The notes under the pieces were generated by a model. The model had not been told where the DNA came from. It saw only the letters and a list, made by a program, of their open reading frames with translations, and did not search any database. A DNA stretch of 64,000 nucleotides from Moorella sp. E308F (GTDB lineage: Bacteria > Bacillota > DSM-521 > Neomoorellales > Neomoorellaceae), in the NCBI RefSeq assembly GCF_006538365.1, contig NZ_BJKN01000001.1, forward strand, positions 124,001-188,000. Direction: 5' to 3'. Positions 35,342 to 43,268 of this stretch are shown here, in pieces; the stretch's first letter is position 1; every line of letters begins with the position of its first letter. Made by a program: the position numbers and the translations under genes.

Positions 35342-36466
35342 TTATTTTTCGGCTTTTTCCGATTGCCCGTCGACCTTCTCAATATATATGCTCCGGCTGG
35401 GGAAGGCCACGGAAACTCCTTCCTGTTCCAAAATCTGCATGATTTTAAAGTTTACATCTTCCCGTATGCTTAGATATTCCTTCCAGTCGGTCGTATTGGT
35501 AAAAAAGTAGAGAAAGATGTCCAGGCTGCTCTCATTAAACCTCTCGAAATAGACAAATATCGTTTCTTTATGAATTCCTGGGTGCTCTTCCAACATGGCC
35601 CTTATAGCTTGAACGCACTTCTCCAGTTTAGACCGGCTGGTAGTGTAAGTAACCCCCAGGTGAAATGTTATACGGCGTTTTCCCATCCGCGACCAGTTGG
35701 TGATGGGCTCGTTGGCCAGGGTCGCGTTGGGGACCGTGACCAGAGCATGCGCAAAGGTGCGTATTTTCGTACTGCGAAAAGTTATATCTTCCACCGTTCC
35801 CTCCACGCTGGGAGTACTTATCCAATCTCCTATGGTAAAGGGTTTGTCGAGAAAAATAACCATACCCCCAAACATGTTAGCCAACGTATCCTTGGCCGCC
35901 AGAGAAAATGCCAGTCCGCCCAGGCCCAGGCCTGTTATAAGGCCATTGATGTTATAATTCCATTCGACAGCGACGACCATAAGGGCCAAGGCGCACACAA
36001 TAAACCTTATGGCTTTGGACAAGAAGGGCACTAAAATATTATTGATATCAAACTTCTTCCTGACCTCCCGGGAGACGACCGAATCCGGGCCAGACAGAAT
36101 ATAGAGCACCCAAGCGATGAGGATAATAAGGTAAGAGCGGAACACTTTGAGGACCCAGAGGTGCTGAGCCTGGCTTAAGGGTAGTATGGTCAAGGCCAGG
36201 TAGATCCCGAGGGCCGCAACGAAGTTCTGCAACGGCCTTTCCAGGGACTTCACCATTTGATCATCCAGGTCAGTAGCCGTCCGCTGGGTTATTCTAAGGA
36301 TCGTACTATACAGATGTCTTGCAAAGACATTTCTTAAGCCAAGAAACAGCAGAAAGACGATGATCGCTGCTGCAGTGTTCCAGAAGAAGCCCTGGGGCCT
36401 AAAATATATTTGGTTTAAAAAATCGGGAATCCGCACCTTGCTCCATAACGACAGGATTTTTTCCAC
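35342..36466 (-). CDS. MscS-family mechanosensitive ion channel
   Basis: 374 residues. Four to five N-terminal membrane helices end in the pore helix and beta domain: GLGLGGLAFSLAAKDTLANM, FGGMVIFLDKPFTIGDWI, GTVEDITFRSTKIRTF and VTVPNATLANEPITNWSR. These are the MscS hallmark blocks; the C-terminal a/b domain follows. It releases solutes on hypo-osmotic shock. It is a single gene; 35176-35341 shows nothing further. Confidence 0.93.
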   Translation of the reverse strand: MEKILSLWSKVRIPDFLNQIYFRPQGFFWNTAAAIIVFLLFLGLRNVFARHLYSTILRITQRTATDLDDQMVKSLERPLQNFVAALGIYLALTILPLSQAQHLWVLKVFRSYLIILIAWVLYILSGPDSVVSREVRKKFDINNILVPFLSKAIRFIVCALALMVVAVEWNYNINGLITGLGLGGLAFSLAAKDTLANMFGGMVIFLDKPFTIGDWISTPSVEGTVEDITFRSTKIRTFAHALVTVPNATLANEPITNWSRMGKRRITFHLGVTYTTSRSKLEKCVQAIRAMLEEHPGIHKETIFVYFERFNESSLDIFLYFFTNTTDWKEYLSIREDVNFKIMQILEQEGVSVAFPSRSIYIEKVDGQSEKAEK

Positions 36467-36570
36467 CGCTGAAGTTTACCCCCCCTGCTCTGAACGCGCA
36501 AGCTATTAACATAATGGTATTCGAATAGCATACGCCTTTCAAGTACTTTCCTTTCACGTACCGGGACGTG

Positions 36571-36647
36571 TCTACCCGCTAAATACTCTTCTATCGATCG
36601 CTTTAGCTGTCGTTTATACTCCCATTCTTCTGGCTCTGGCCGCCAAC
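36571..36647 (+). pseudogene. Decayed fragment of a CadA-like P-type ATPase locus
   Basis: At 36593-36647 the plus strand encodes IDRF, a one-base frameshift, and AVVYTPILLALAAN. This matches cadA of this window around 32560-32615 (ERFAAVYTPIVLALAAG). At 36571-36591 a 21-base stretch agrees at 19 positions with 31063-31083, just upstream of the cad promoter. The two pieces lie side by side, so they look like the scar of a second cad locus with a large internal deletion. Confidence 0.7.
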
Positions 36648-36651
36648 ACCG

Positions 36652-36693
36652 GCTGTGAAGACATTATGAAGAAAATATGAAGAAAGTCTGAAA
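36652..36693. promoter_or_regulatory. 11-bp-phased direct repeats, copy A (response-regulator-type box)
   Basis: On the minus strand the units TTCAGACTTTC, TTCATATTTTC, TTCATAATGTC and TTCACAG follow one another with an 11-base period. This phasing is typical of OmpR/PhoB-family binding sites. The box ends 15 bases before the -35 of the DUF2933-like gene. It matches copy B (39511-39552) at 36 of 42 positions. Confidence 0.65.
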
Positions 36694-36708
36694 GATCGCA
36701 TACCCGTC

Positions 36709-36738
36709 TTGACACATACCTGCATAGGGTAATATGCT
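36709..36738 (+). promoter_or_regulatory. Promoter of the DUF2933-like gene
   Basis: TTGACA at 36709-36714, an 18-base spacer and TATGCT at 36733-36738. The weak -10 and the repeat box just upstream suggest an activator-dependent promoter. Confidence 0.6.
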
Positions 36739-36783
36739 GGGACTAGACTTATGTCTTATTCACTTCCAAGAGGAGAGATGGGG

Positions 36784-37044
36784 ATGAATCACAGAAGGCA
36801 CGGCTTGCTTATGCTTCTTGGTTGTGGCCTGATGATAGTCGCTGTATTTTTCTTACTGACCCGCGGTGCAGCTGCAAGCGACGGCACTGCAGGTGGGGGT
36901 TGGTTGTGGTTGTTATTCTTACTTTGTCCCCTGATGCACCTTTTCATGATGCGCGGTCATAATCATGGTGAATGTCAGCATGGGGAGCAAAAGGCTACCA
37001 GCAAAGACGATCAGTCCCAAGCAGGAAAAACCCAGATAGAATAA
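36784..37044 (+). CDS. Small DUF2933-like membrane protein
   Basis: 86 residues from the ATG at 36784, chosen because AGGAG lies 7 bases upstream (the ATG at 36751 has no Shine-Dalgarno). Two hydrophobic helices (LLMLLGCGLMIVAVFFLL, WLWLLFLLCPLMHLFMM) are followed by a His/Cys-rich tail RGHNHGECQHGEQ, a possible metal-binding tail. DUF2933 proteins often accompany metal-efflux genes. Function is unknown. Confidence 0.75.
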   Translation: MNHRRHGLLMLLGCGLMIVAVFFLLTRGAAASDGTAGGGWLWLLFLLCPLMHLFMMRGHNHGECQHGEQKATSKDDQSQAGKTQIE

Positions 37045-37068
37045 GCTAGAATAAAAATAATGGAGAAG

Positions 37069-37094
37069 AGCGGCCATGTTAAAAGCCGCTTTTT
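37069..37094 (+). terminator. Terminator after the DUF2933-like gene
   Basis: AGCGGC (37069-37074) and GCCGCT (37085-37090) form a stem followed by TTTT. Confidence 0.8.
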
Positions 37095-37105
37095 CACATC
37101 TTATC

Positions 37106-39343
37106 CTAACGCCCAAGTAATCCCCGGCGGCAGCGATAAGCAAGCAGCGCATATATTATCGCCCCGGCAAAAAGGACCATTCGGAAGCCGGCGGTAATGG
37201 CAACCATCATGGCGATAATCGACCCGATTACAGAAAACCAACCATTTATGCCCCAGGCTAACGGTACAAAATCCTCCCTTCCCTCCTCCCTTAAGGCACG
37301 CAGGCCGGTCGGGAATGGTAAACCCAGGGTTACGCTTAAAGGAAAAAGGGTGAAGACGGTGAGGATTGTTTTACTGGTCGCTAGAGCTGCGCCTGTCGAA
37401 AAAATCCAGGGTACAGCAACACCGGTCAATGCAGCCAGCACGGCCACAAGAAAAGCCGGCAGCCACCTTCGCCTCATTAAAACTCTTTGAACAGCGGCCA
37501 CCTGGCCGAGCAAACTACCCAGACCACCGCCGATGAGGAGGGTAGCAGCAACTACTGTAAAGGCAAGGGTTGGATGACCAAGGATCAAAACGAATTTCTG
37601 CACCAGGGCGATCTCAAGCAGCATGAAACCCACACCTAGGGCACCAAAATACAGCAGTAATGATTTTTTATTCTTCACGGTGCCGTCTGTGGCATGCTTC
37701 AGCCAGCGCCAACCCAGGTGCAAGACCAGGGCCAGGAGAATATACAGTTCGAAGGGTATGGTATTACCGACATTATAGAAAAAGGGCCGGTCATCGGTGA
37801 CGACGGTTGCCGCCGTCTTACCAACTTTCCCATAGTGCAATAATTGCTCCAACTGCAATTGCGCCTCCTTAAGCCGGGCAGTGATGGCCGCCAGCTCATC
37901 CGGGGCAAATGGTGTCTTTTTAACCAGGAGAAGCGGGTAGTTAACTTCCTGGTCATGATGTTCCGCGGGTGTGCCGGCAATCAAGACTTGCCTGGCTATT
38001 TCTTCATCTGCCACCCCGCTTTCCTTTAAAACAGCCATGACCGTTGCCAACGCCTTGCTTAGATCATCAGGGCCGTGCAGGACGAACGCCAGCCGGCCGC
38101 CAGGTGTTAGATGATTTAAGTATGAACGTATGGCCTCGCGGGTGTAGATATAGTTTTCGGAAAGGGCGTATCCCGTACCTTCCGCGGCCTGGGTCATGAC
38201 CTTCGAGAGATAGATTACATCAAACTGTTCGCTGGTAGTATCTATAAAGGTTCTGCCATTCTGGATAAAGGTGCGTACTTCCGGCAAATCATAAATACTC
38301 CCGTTGTAATCGCTGAACTTACGCGCAGCCGCGACACTGCCTGGATTAATCTCCACGGCAGTGATATCTTCACTGCCCCCCAGGCGGGCAAGGAGAATGT
38401 CAATGCCTCCTCCACTACCAATTACTAACACGCGCCGCGGCTTTTCGGGTACAAAAGCGAGGTAGCCGGCTTCTTTTTTCAGTTGCTGGACCCCTGCCAG
38501 GTTGCCATCAAAGCGTACCATGGGAGCAGCAGCACCGCCGTCAATGAGTACCAATTTTTCGTTCGGGTCTTTAGTGGCGACTACGTCTGTTCTGGCAAAA
38601 GCATCCCACGAAGAATATTCAACAACCGGCTGCTCGCCGTTGAGTTTGAGAAGGCCGATCATCTTCGGTATGCCCCTGTAGGCGGAAAAATCCCTCGCCA
38701 GTACTTCAGGTAGGGGGGATACGGCCAGGACGGCAAGGAGGGCAACCCCGCCGAGAGCAGCCAAAACCTTTCGCCGGGAGCGCTTTTTAATAATAGCAAG
38801 GTTTAACAACAGGGAAATCAATAAGATAGCTTCGCCAAGGTAAACTGTCAACCTGATGAGGTTAACAGTGTTCAACAGCGTAACCACGCCAAAGGCAGCC
38901 AGCCCGGCGCCAACGAGATCGCCAAAATACAGCAGGTAAGAGTACTTGCTGAGTACACTGAACGAGCAAGACAAAAACCTACCGCCCAGTACGAAGGGAA
39001 GTACGGCTAAAGCAATGTAAACAAAGAAATTTAGGGGTTGAAAGGGCAATTTGTAAAAAAATAACGTGAGCAGCGGCAGCGTAAACCCCAAGAAAACTAC
39101 GGATCGAATTCCTATGTCCCATATTTGTTGCCCATCCGTTTGCGGAAATTCCTTCACTTTTTTATAAATATCCATGGCCCCCAGACCCAGACCGAGAATG
39201 GCCACCGAAGCAACGATGAAGACAAAATGGTAGGTCATTATCGCCGAGAATATCCGGGTTAGGATAACCTCGTACATAAAGAGAGCCCCTGAGACCACGA
39301 ACACTGCCGATAAAGAAATTCCCAACCTCATAAACTTGTGCAT
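37106..39343 (-). CDS. Membrane-fused spermidine synthase-like protein
   Basis: 745 residues. The N-terminal 220 or so residues hold about six membrane helices. The middle (about 270-450) is a spermidine-synthase/SAM-methyltransferase fold: RVLVIGSGGGIDILLARLGG, ITAVEINPGSVAAAR, DVIYLSKVMTQAAEGTGYAL, LTPGGRLAFVLHGPDD. The C-terminal 240 or so residues form another six or seven helices. Whether it makes polyamines or transfers aminopropyl or methyl groups to a membrane substrate is unknown. Copy B of the phased repeats lies about 170 bases upstream of its start. Confidence 0.8.
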   Translation of the reverse strand: MHKFMRLGISLSAVFVVSGALFMYEVILTRIFSAIMTYHFVFIVASVAILGLGLGAMDIYKKVKEFPQTDGQQIWDIGIRSVVFLGFTLPLLTLFFYKLPFQPLNFFVYIALAVLPFVLGGRFLSCSFSVLSKYSYLLYFGDLVGAGLAAFGVVTLLNTVNLIRLTVYLGEAILLISLLLNLAIIKKRSRRKVLAALGGVALLAVLAVSPLPEVLARDFSAYRGIPKMIGLLKLNGEQPVVEYSSWDAFARTDVVATKDPNEKLVLIDGGAAAPMVRFDGNLAGVQQLKKEAGYLAFVPEKPRRVLVIGSGGGIDILLARLGGSEDITAVEINPGSVAAARKFSDYNGSIYDLPEVRTFIQNGRTFIDTTSEQFDVIYLSKVMTQAAEGTGYALSENYIYTREAIRSYLNHLTPGGRLAFVLHGPDDLSKALATVMAVLKESGVADEEIARQVLIAGTPAEHHDQEVNYPLLLVKKTPFAPDELAAITARLKEAQLQLEQLLHYGKVGKTAATVVTDDRPFFYNVGNTIPFELYILLALVLHLGWRWLKHATDGTVKNKKSLLLYFGALGVGFMLLEIALVQKFVLILGHPTLAFTVVAATLLIGGGLGSLLGQVAAVQRVLMRRRWLPAFLVAVLAALTGVAVPWIFSTGAALATSKTILTVFTLFPLSVTLGLPFPTGLRALREEGREDFVPLAWGINGWFSVIGSIIAMMVAITAGFRMVLFAGAIIYALLAYRCRRGLLGR

Positions 39344-39510
39344 CTTTTCTCTCCCTTTAAACTCAAGTTAAAACAGTTGAAAGCCAAGGGGGTTATCCTG
39401 GCTTCCAAATTAGGCGCAATTTCTTTTCTTAATAAATTCTTTATTATTCGAGTGAACGCCTCTCACTACAGTTCCCTTAACATGATTTCCATTCCATTCT
39501 AGCTTTCAAC

Positions 39511-39552
39511 TGTGAAGACATCATGAAGAAAAAAAGGAGAAAGTTTGAAGGG
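39511..39552 (-). promoter_or_regulatory. 11-bp-phased direct repeats, copy B
   Basis: On the minus strand TTCAAACTTTC, TCCTTTTTTTC, TTCATGATGTC and TTCACAG repeat with an 11-base period, like copy A at 36652-36693. The spermidine-synthase-like gene is the downstream gene on this strand. The bases 39344-39510 show no gene. Confidence 0.6.
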
Positions 39553-39594
39553 TGTTCAGGACTGTAGCCTGGGGGTGACAACGCAGGATGAACA

Positions 39595-39634
39595 AAAAGC
39601 GCAACAACCGCATCACGAGGTTGCTGCGCTTTTG
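39595..39634 (-). terminator. Terminator of the sulfur-relay/M20 operon
   Basis: AAAAGCGCAACAACC (39596-39610) pairs with GGTTGCTGCGCTTTT (39619-39633) with one mismatch around a short loop. On the minus strand it is followed by a T-run. Confidence 0.85.
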
Positions 39635-39664
39635 GTACAGGGTGTCCGCGGCCGATGTAAGCTG

Positions 39665-40855
39665 TTAGAAATCGGCCAGGGCTTTGAAGGCCAGCCAGGA
39701 AAGCAGGGCACTGCCAATGGGCAGGCAATCTTCGTTGATATTAAACCGGGGATGGTGCCAGGGATAGGGAGGCTCTCCCGGGATGGCTGCCCCGAGGTTA
39801 AAATATACTGCCGGGACCTTTTCGGCATAGCGGGCAAAATCCTCGGCACCCATAGAAGGGGCTGCCAGTTCGAATACCTTTCCCGGTCCCAGGAGTTCTC
39901 CGGCTACCCGGCGAAACAGTTCGGTAAGCCTGGCATCGTTTATTAGGGGCGGGTAGCCCAGCAGATAATCAAGTTCAATCTCCGTCCCGCTGGCGGCGGC
40001 CACCCCGGCCAAAATCTCCCGCATATCTTTTTCCAGCTGCTGCCTGGTAACCTGGTTTAAGGCCCTGGTAGTGCCCGTCATGGTTACCTCACCAGCAACA
40101 ATATTTTCTTTCTCACCACCATTAATAGTGCCGATGGTCAGAACAGCCGGCTGCACCGGATCAATGCGGCGGGCGACAATAGACTGTAAAGCCAGAATCG
40201 CTTGGGCGGCAGCGACGATGGCATCCGCGCCCAGGTGGGGTGCAGCACCGTGGCTGGTACGCCCCTTGATCCTGATGGTAAAGTTATCGGCCGAGGCCAT
40301 AGCAGCTCCCGATCTGACGCCCACCGTACCTGCCGGCAGGGCTGAAGTTACATGGAGGCCAAAGATAGCCTTGACCGGCGGGTCGGCCAGGGCTCCGGCT
40401 TCAATCAGCAGGCGAGCCCCGCCAGGGGGTAATTCCTCCCCCGGTTGAAAAAGGAAAACCACCGGGCCGGGTAGTTCCCGGCGGTGGGTTGCTAGCAGCG
40501 TCGCCGCCCCTAAAACGATGGCCATATGGGCATCATGGCCGCAGGCATGCATCCGGCCCGGGCAGCGGGAAGCATATTCCGCCCCCGTAGCCTCCTGGAG
40601 GGGCAAGGCATCCATATCCGCCCTTAAGGCCACGGCGGGGCCTTCTTGCGCCCCGTGCAGGATTCCGATAATCCCGGTACCACCGATACCGGTCCTGACC
40701 TTCAAACCCAGTTGCTCTAACACCCCGGCCACCAGGGCGGCTGTTTCTTTTTCCTCAAAACTCAGTTCCGGGTACTGGTGCAGCTGCCGCCGCCAGGCGA
40801 CCAGCTGCGGTTTGAGGTTTTCAGCTTCTGCCAGGTAGTAATCTCTTTCTACCAA
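39665..40855 (-). CDS. M20-family metallo-amidohydrolase
   Basis: 396 residues of the M20D group (N-acyl-amino-acid/hippurate amidohydrolase type). It has VALRADMDALPLQEATG with a metal Asp, MHACGHDAHMAIVLGAA, FLFQPGEELPPGGARLLIEA with the catalytic Glu, FGLHVTSALPAGTVGVRSG and the dimerisation-domain block GRTSHGAAPHLGADAI. It probably hydrolyses an N-acyl amino acid. Its start is 49 bases past the ThiS-like gene, so it ends the sulfur operon and might process a sulfur intermediate (inference). Confidence 0.9.
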   Translation of the reverse strand: MVERDYYLAEAENLKPQLVAWRRQLHQYPELSFEEKETAALVAGVLEQLGLKVRTGIGGTGIIGILHGAQEGPAVALRADMDALPLQEATGAEYASRCPGRMHACGHDAHMAIVLGAATLLATHRRELPGPVVFLFQPGEELPPGGARLLIEAGALADPPVKAIFGLHVTSALPAGTVGVRSGAAMASADNFTIRIKGRTSHGAAPHLGADAIVAAAQAILALQSIVARRIDPVQPAVLTIGTINGGEKENIVAGEVTMTGTTRALNQVTRQQLEKDMREILAGVAAASGTEIELDYLLGYPPLINDARLTELFRRVAGELLGPGKVFELAAPSMGAEDFARYAEKVPAVYFNLGAAIPGEPPYPWHHPRFNINEDCLPIGSALLSWLAFKALADF

Positions 40856-40904
40856 CAGGGGGTCACCTTGATTCCGCGATTGATTTGCGCATTTACATTT
40901 TTCA

Positions 40905-41105
40905 TTATACTCCCCCGCCCATATTTAAGACAAGTTCTACTTTATCACCTTCTTGCAGGGGATTGCTATACTCCTCTTTTAGTAACAAACGCCCGTTTAC
41001 CTCAACCGCCACGGCAACGGGGTCAAAATTAAGCTGCTCCACTAATTCCCTTACGTTAATACCTTCCTGGACTTCTTTTTCCTGCCGGTTTAAAATAATC
41101 TTCAT
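40905..41105 (-). CDS. ThiS/MoaD-like sulfur carrier with C-terminal GGGV
   Basis: 66 residues with a ubiquitin-like fold (MKIILNRQEKEVQEG, VRELVEQLNFDPVAVAVEVN, EGDKVELVLNMGGGV). Ordinary ThiS ends in Gly-Gly, which is adenylated and thiocarboxylated. Here the codons are GGC GGG GGA GTA TAA, so a Val follows the glycines. HcyS of Wolinella likewise carries an extra Ala that a protease removes before activation (established knowledge). Neighbours TusA, siroheme reductase and ThiF-like enzyme fit a thiocarboxylate route, more likely for cysteine/homocysteine than thiamine. Confidence 0.88.
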   Translation of the reverse strand: MKIILNRQEKEVQEGINVRELVEQLNFDPVAVAVEVNGRLLLKEEYSNPLQEGDKVELVLNMGGGV

Positions 41106-41350
41106 TGGTCTTCTCCCCTTTCAACAATTAATGAATAAATATTGGCGGCTATTTTCTTTACCTGGAGAATTTTATGGCCTTCTGCCTTCAGGCTCCGGGG
41201 CACATTACTTAACGGCTCTCCTTCTGTTAATAAAACCTCCAGGATTTCCCCTGGCTGCATCTCCTCCAGGGCCAGCTTGGTTTTAACGAAGGTTATGGGG
41301 CAGCAGTCCCCGGTAATATCCAGTCGTTTAGTCGCTTTAATTTCCGCCAC
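41102..41350 (-). CDS. TusA/SirA/YeeD-like sulfur-relay protein
   Basis: 82 residues. The sulfur-carrying motif CPxxxxK is in TGDCCPITFVKTKLALEEM, followed by GEILEVLLTEGEPLSNVP. It probably carries persulfide sulfur on the Cys before Pro. It overlaps the ThiS-like gene by 4 bases and the reductase gene by 14, which indicates tight coupling. Confidence 0.88.
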   Translation of the reverse strand: MAEIKATKRLDITGDCCPITFVKTKLALEEMQPGEILEVLLTEGEPLSNVPRSLKAEGHKILQVKKIAANIYSLIVERGEDQ

Positions 41351-42221
41351 CGGCAGCGACCTCCTTCCGGCCGGGGTAAGGGATTAATTCCCGGAACACT
41401 TCAGGTCCCAGGCGCCTTACAACATCACCCAGGCGTTCCTGTCCCTTCCTTTTCTCTTCATAAACCGCCAGGATAGAATTAATCAGGGGGACTATATCAT
41501 CTTCCGGGACCAGGTCAAACATTTTATACCCCAGCTGAGGATTGCGGCCCATTTTTCCACCAACATAAACTACAAATCCTGTAGCCGCCATTACCCAGGC
41601 ATTGTTCGGGCAGGATGCTATACAGGCACCATCGCCGTTGCATCTTTTCTTATCTATGCTTACCCGATCATTAATTATTTTAATGGCACCACCCGGACAG
41701 ATGGACTGGCACAATCCGCAAAGGCTGCAGCGCTCGGCCGCCAATTCCGGGTAAACAACACCCCGTAAACCGATATCATTTTCCATGGGTTTGGTACAGG
41801 CGTTATAACACCCGGCTACAGCAATTTTTAGTTTTACCGGGACATCGCGGCCAAAAAAGGCCCGGTCCAGTTTGCCGGCAATAGCCCGGGTATCAACTAC
41901 CCCGTTGGAACAAATTTCCTTGCCCGGGCAAGCGACAATCGATCGTACCCGCGGGCCGCAGGCCCCCGGAAGCAGGTGCAAGGCCTTGATCTCGGCAATC
42001 AGCTCCTGGTATTTCTCCAGCCTGACCCCGGGTATCTCCACCCCCTGGCGGGTGGTCAAATGGACCTCCCCCCGGCCATATTTAGCCGCAATCCTGGCGA
42101 TATTCTCCAGATCCCTTGAGGTTAAATACCCGCCAATGGTCCGCAGGCGCATCAGGAAAAGATCGCGGCCTTGCTGCTTGATAAAGCCGCCTTTTTTGAG
42201 TTCATGAAAATCCAGGTTCAT
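41337..42221 (-). CDS. Siroheme nitrite/sulfite reductase-like protein with two 4Fe-4S motifs
   Basis: 294 residues. A ferredoxin-like half-domain (about 10-70; EVHLTTRQGVEIPGV) precedes the siroheme/[4Fe-4S] ligands ACPGKEICSNGV (Cx5C) and VAGCYNACTKPMENDIG (Cx3C). Two ferredoxin motifs follow, CSLCGLCQSICPGG and CNGDGACIASCPNN. It resembles the small AsrC/Dsr-like group. In this operon it probably supplies sulfide for the carrier protein, as Sir does in the HcyS system (inference). Confidence 0.87.
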   Translation of the reverse strand: MNLDFHELKKGGFIKQQGRDLFLMRLRTIGGYLTSRDLENIARIAAKYGRGEVHLTTRQGVEIPGVRLEKYQELIAEIKALHLLPGACGPRVRSIVACPGKEICSNGVVDTRAIAGKLDRAFFGRDVPVKLKIAVAGCYNACTKPMENDIGLRGVVYPELAAERCSLCGLCQSICPGGAIKIINDRVSIDKKRCNGDGACIASCPNNAWVMAATGFVVYVGGKMGRNPQLGYKMFDLVPEDDIVPLINSILAVYEEKRKGQERLGDVVRRLGPEVFRELIPYPGRKEVAAGGGN

Positions 42222-42227
42222 GGTGTT

Positions 42228-43037
42228 TCACCTTTCGCATTTTGTGGCACAGACAAAGGTATACTCTTCCAGTTCACGAATGCGCGGGCTGTCGCCGCAG
42301 ACAGGGCAATTACTATTGCGTTCGGCCTTAACTTCCCGGAAGCGCATCTCCAGGGCATTGTAAATCAGGAGCCGGCCGGTCAGGGTATCCCCAACCCCAA
42401 GTAAAATCTTGATTACCTCCGTGGCCTGGATTGCCCCGATAAGTCCCGGTACTGTACCTATAACCCCTGCTTCCTGGCAACTAGGTACGGCTCCCGGAGG
42501 GGGCGGGTCGGGAAAAATACAGCGGTAACATGGCCCCTGTCCGGGTTTGATGGTCATGACTAGCCCGTCCCATTGCAGCACCCCGCCCTCGACCATGGTC
42601 TTGCCGGTCATGACACAGGCATCGTTTAGCAAATAGCGGGTGGGAAAGTTGTCGACGCCGTCGACAATCACGTCATAGTCACGGATGATGTCTAGAATAT
42701 TATCTTTACCCAAACGTAAATGGTAAGTATTAATTGTCAGGTTAGGATTTAAGGCCAGCAAGGTCTTGCGGGCCGATTCTACTTTAGGCCGCCCCAGGCG
42801 TTCAGTACTGTGAAGGATCTGGCGCTGTAAATTCGATATGTCTACTACGTCACTGTCAACTATACCGATTGTACCTACACCGGCAGCCGCCAGGTAGTAA
42901 GCTGCCGGGGAACCCAACCCGCCGGCTCCAACGATCAATACTTTGCCTCTTTTAAGCCTTTCCTGCCCCCGGCCGCCGACGTTGCGCAAAATAATCTGCC
43001 GGCTGTAACGTTCTATTTCTTCGTTGGTTAAGACCAT
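42228..43037 (-). CDS. ThiF/MoeB/HesA-family adenylyltransferase (HcyF-like)
   Basis: 269 residues. ATP-binding Rossmann motif VLIVGAGGLGSPAAYYLAAAG, RQILHSTERLGRPKVESA, VDGVDNFPTRYLLND, GQGPCYRCIFPDPPPP and the zinc cysteine pairs CYRC and CPVC. It activates the C-terminus of a ubiquitin-like sulfur carrier by adenylation; the likely partner is the 66-residue protein of the same operon. It is the first gene of the operon. Confidence 0.92.
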   Translation of the reverse strand: MVLTNEEIERYSRQIILRNVGGRGQERLKRGKVLIVGAGGLGSPAAYYLAAAGVGTIGIVDSDVVDISNLQRQILHSTERLGRPKVESARKTLLALNPNLTINTYHLRLGKDNILDIIRDYDVIVDGVDNFPTRYLLNDACVMTGKTMVEGGVLQWDGLVMTIKPGQGPCYRCIFPDPPPPGAVPSCQEAGVIGTVPGLIGAIQATEVIKILLGVGDTLTGRLLIYNALEMRFREVKAERNSNCPVCGDSPRIRELEEYTFVCATKCER

Positions 43038-43080
43038 TATTAGCCCCCCAATCTACACTTAATTTATCGGTTTTCTTTAG

Positions 43081-43132
43081 ATTATATCAGGGAGCATCAG
43101 GGTGGTCAAGACGATTTTTATGTTTACATAAA
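43081..43132 (-). promoter_or_regulatory. Promoter of the sulfur-relay operon with palindromic operator
   Basis: Minus-strand TTGACC (43109-43104), a 17-base spacer and TATAAT (43086-43081). Just upstream of the -35, TTTATGT/ACATAAA (43117-43132) is a perfect 7-2-7 palindrome, a candidate operator for an unidentified regulator. Confidence 0.75.
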
Positions 43133-43176
43133 TGTTTCCCTGACGGGGAGAGAGCCCCAGTTCCGGAAGGATAAAG

Positions 43177-43216
43177 AGGCCCCTTTGCCTTTACAGGAAA
43201 GGGGCCTTCCTTTTTT
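43177..43216. terminator. Terminator hairpin downstream of metQ
   Basis: AGGCCCCTTT (43177-43186) and AAAGGGGCCT (43198-43207) form a perfect 10-bp stem. The stronger T-run (TCCTTTTTT) lies on the plus side, but it is located to stop metQ transcription on the minus strand. Confidence 0.7.
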
Positions 43217-43268
43217 GCCGATTTGCTGTAATTCAAATTACCCGCCTCCGGCCTTCCCGTAGGGTGCC

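Noticed and set aside
36652-39552. The two 42-base repeats as insertion-sequence or integration ends
   Set aside because: No transposase or recombinase lies between them, and the 11-base internal period fits regulator binding better.
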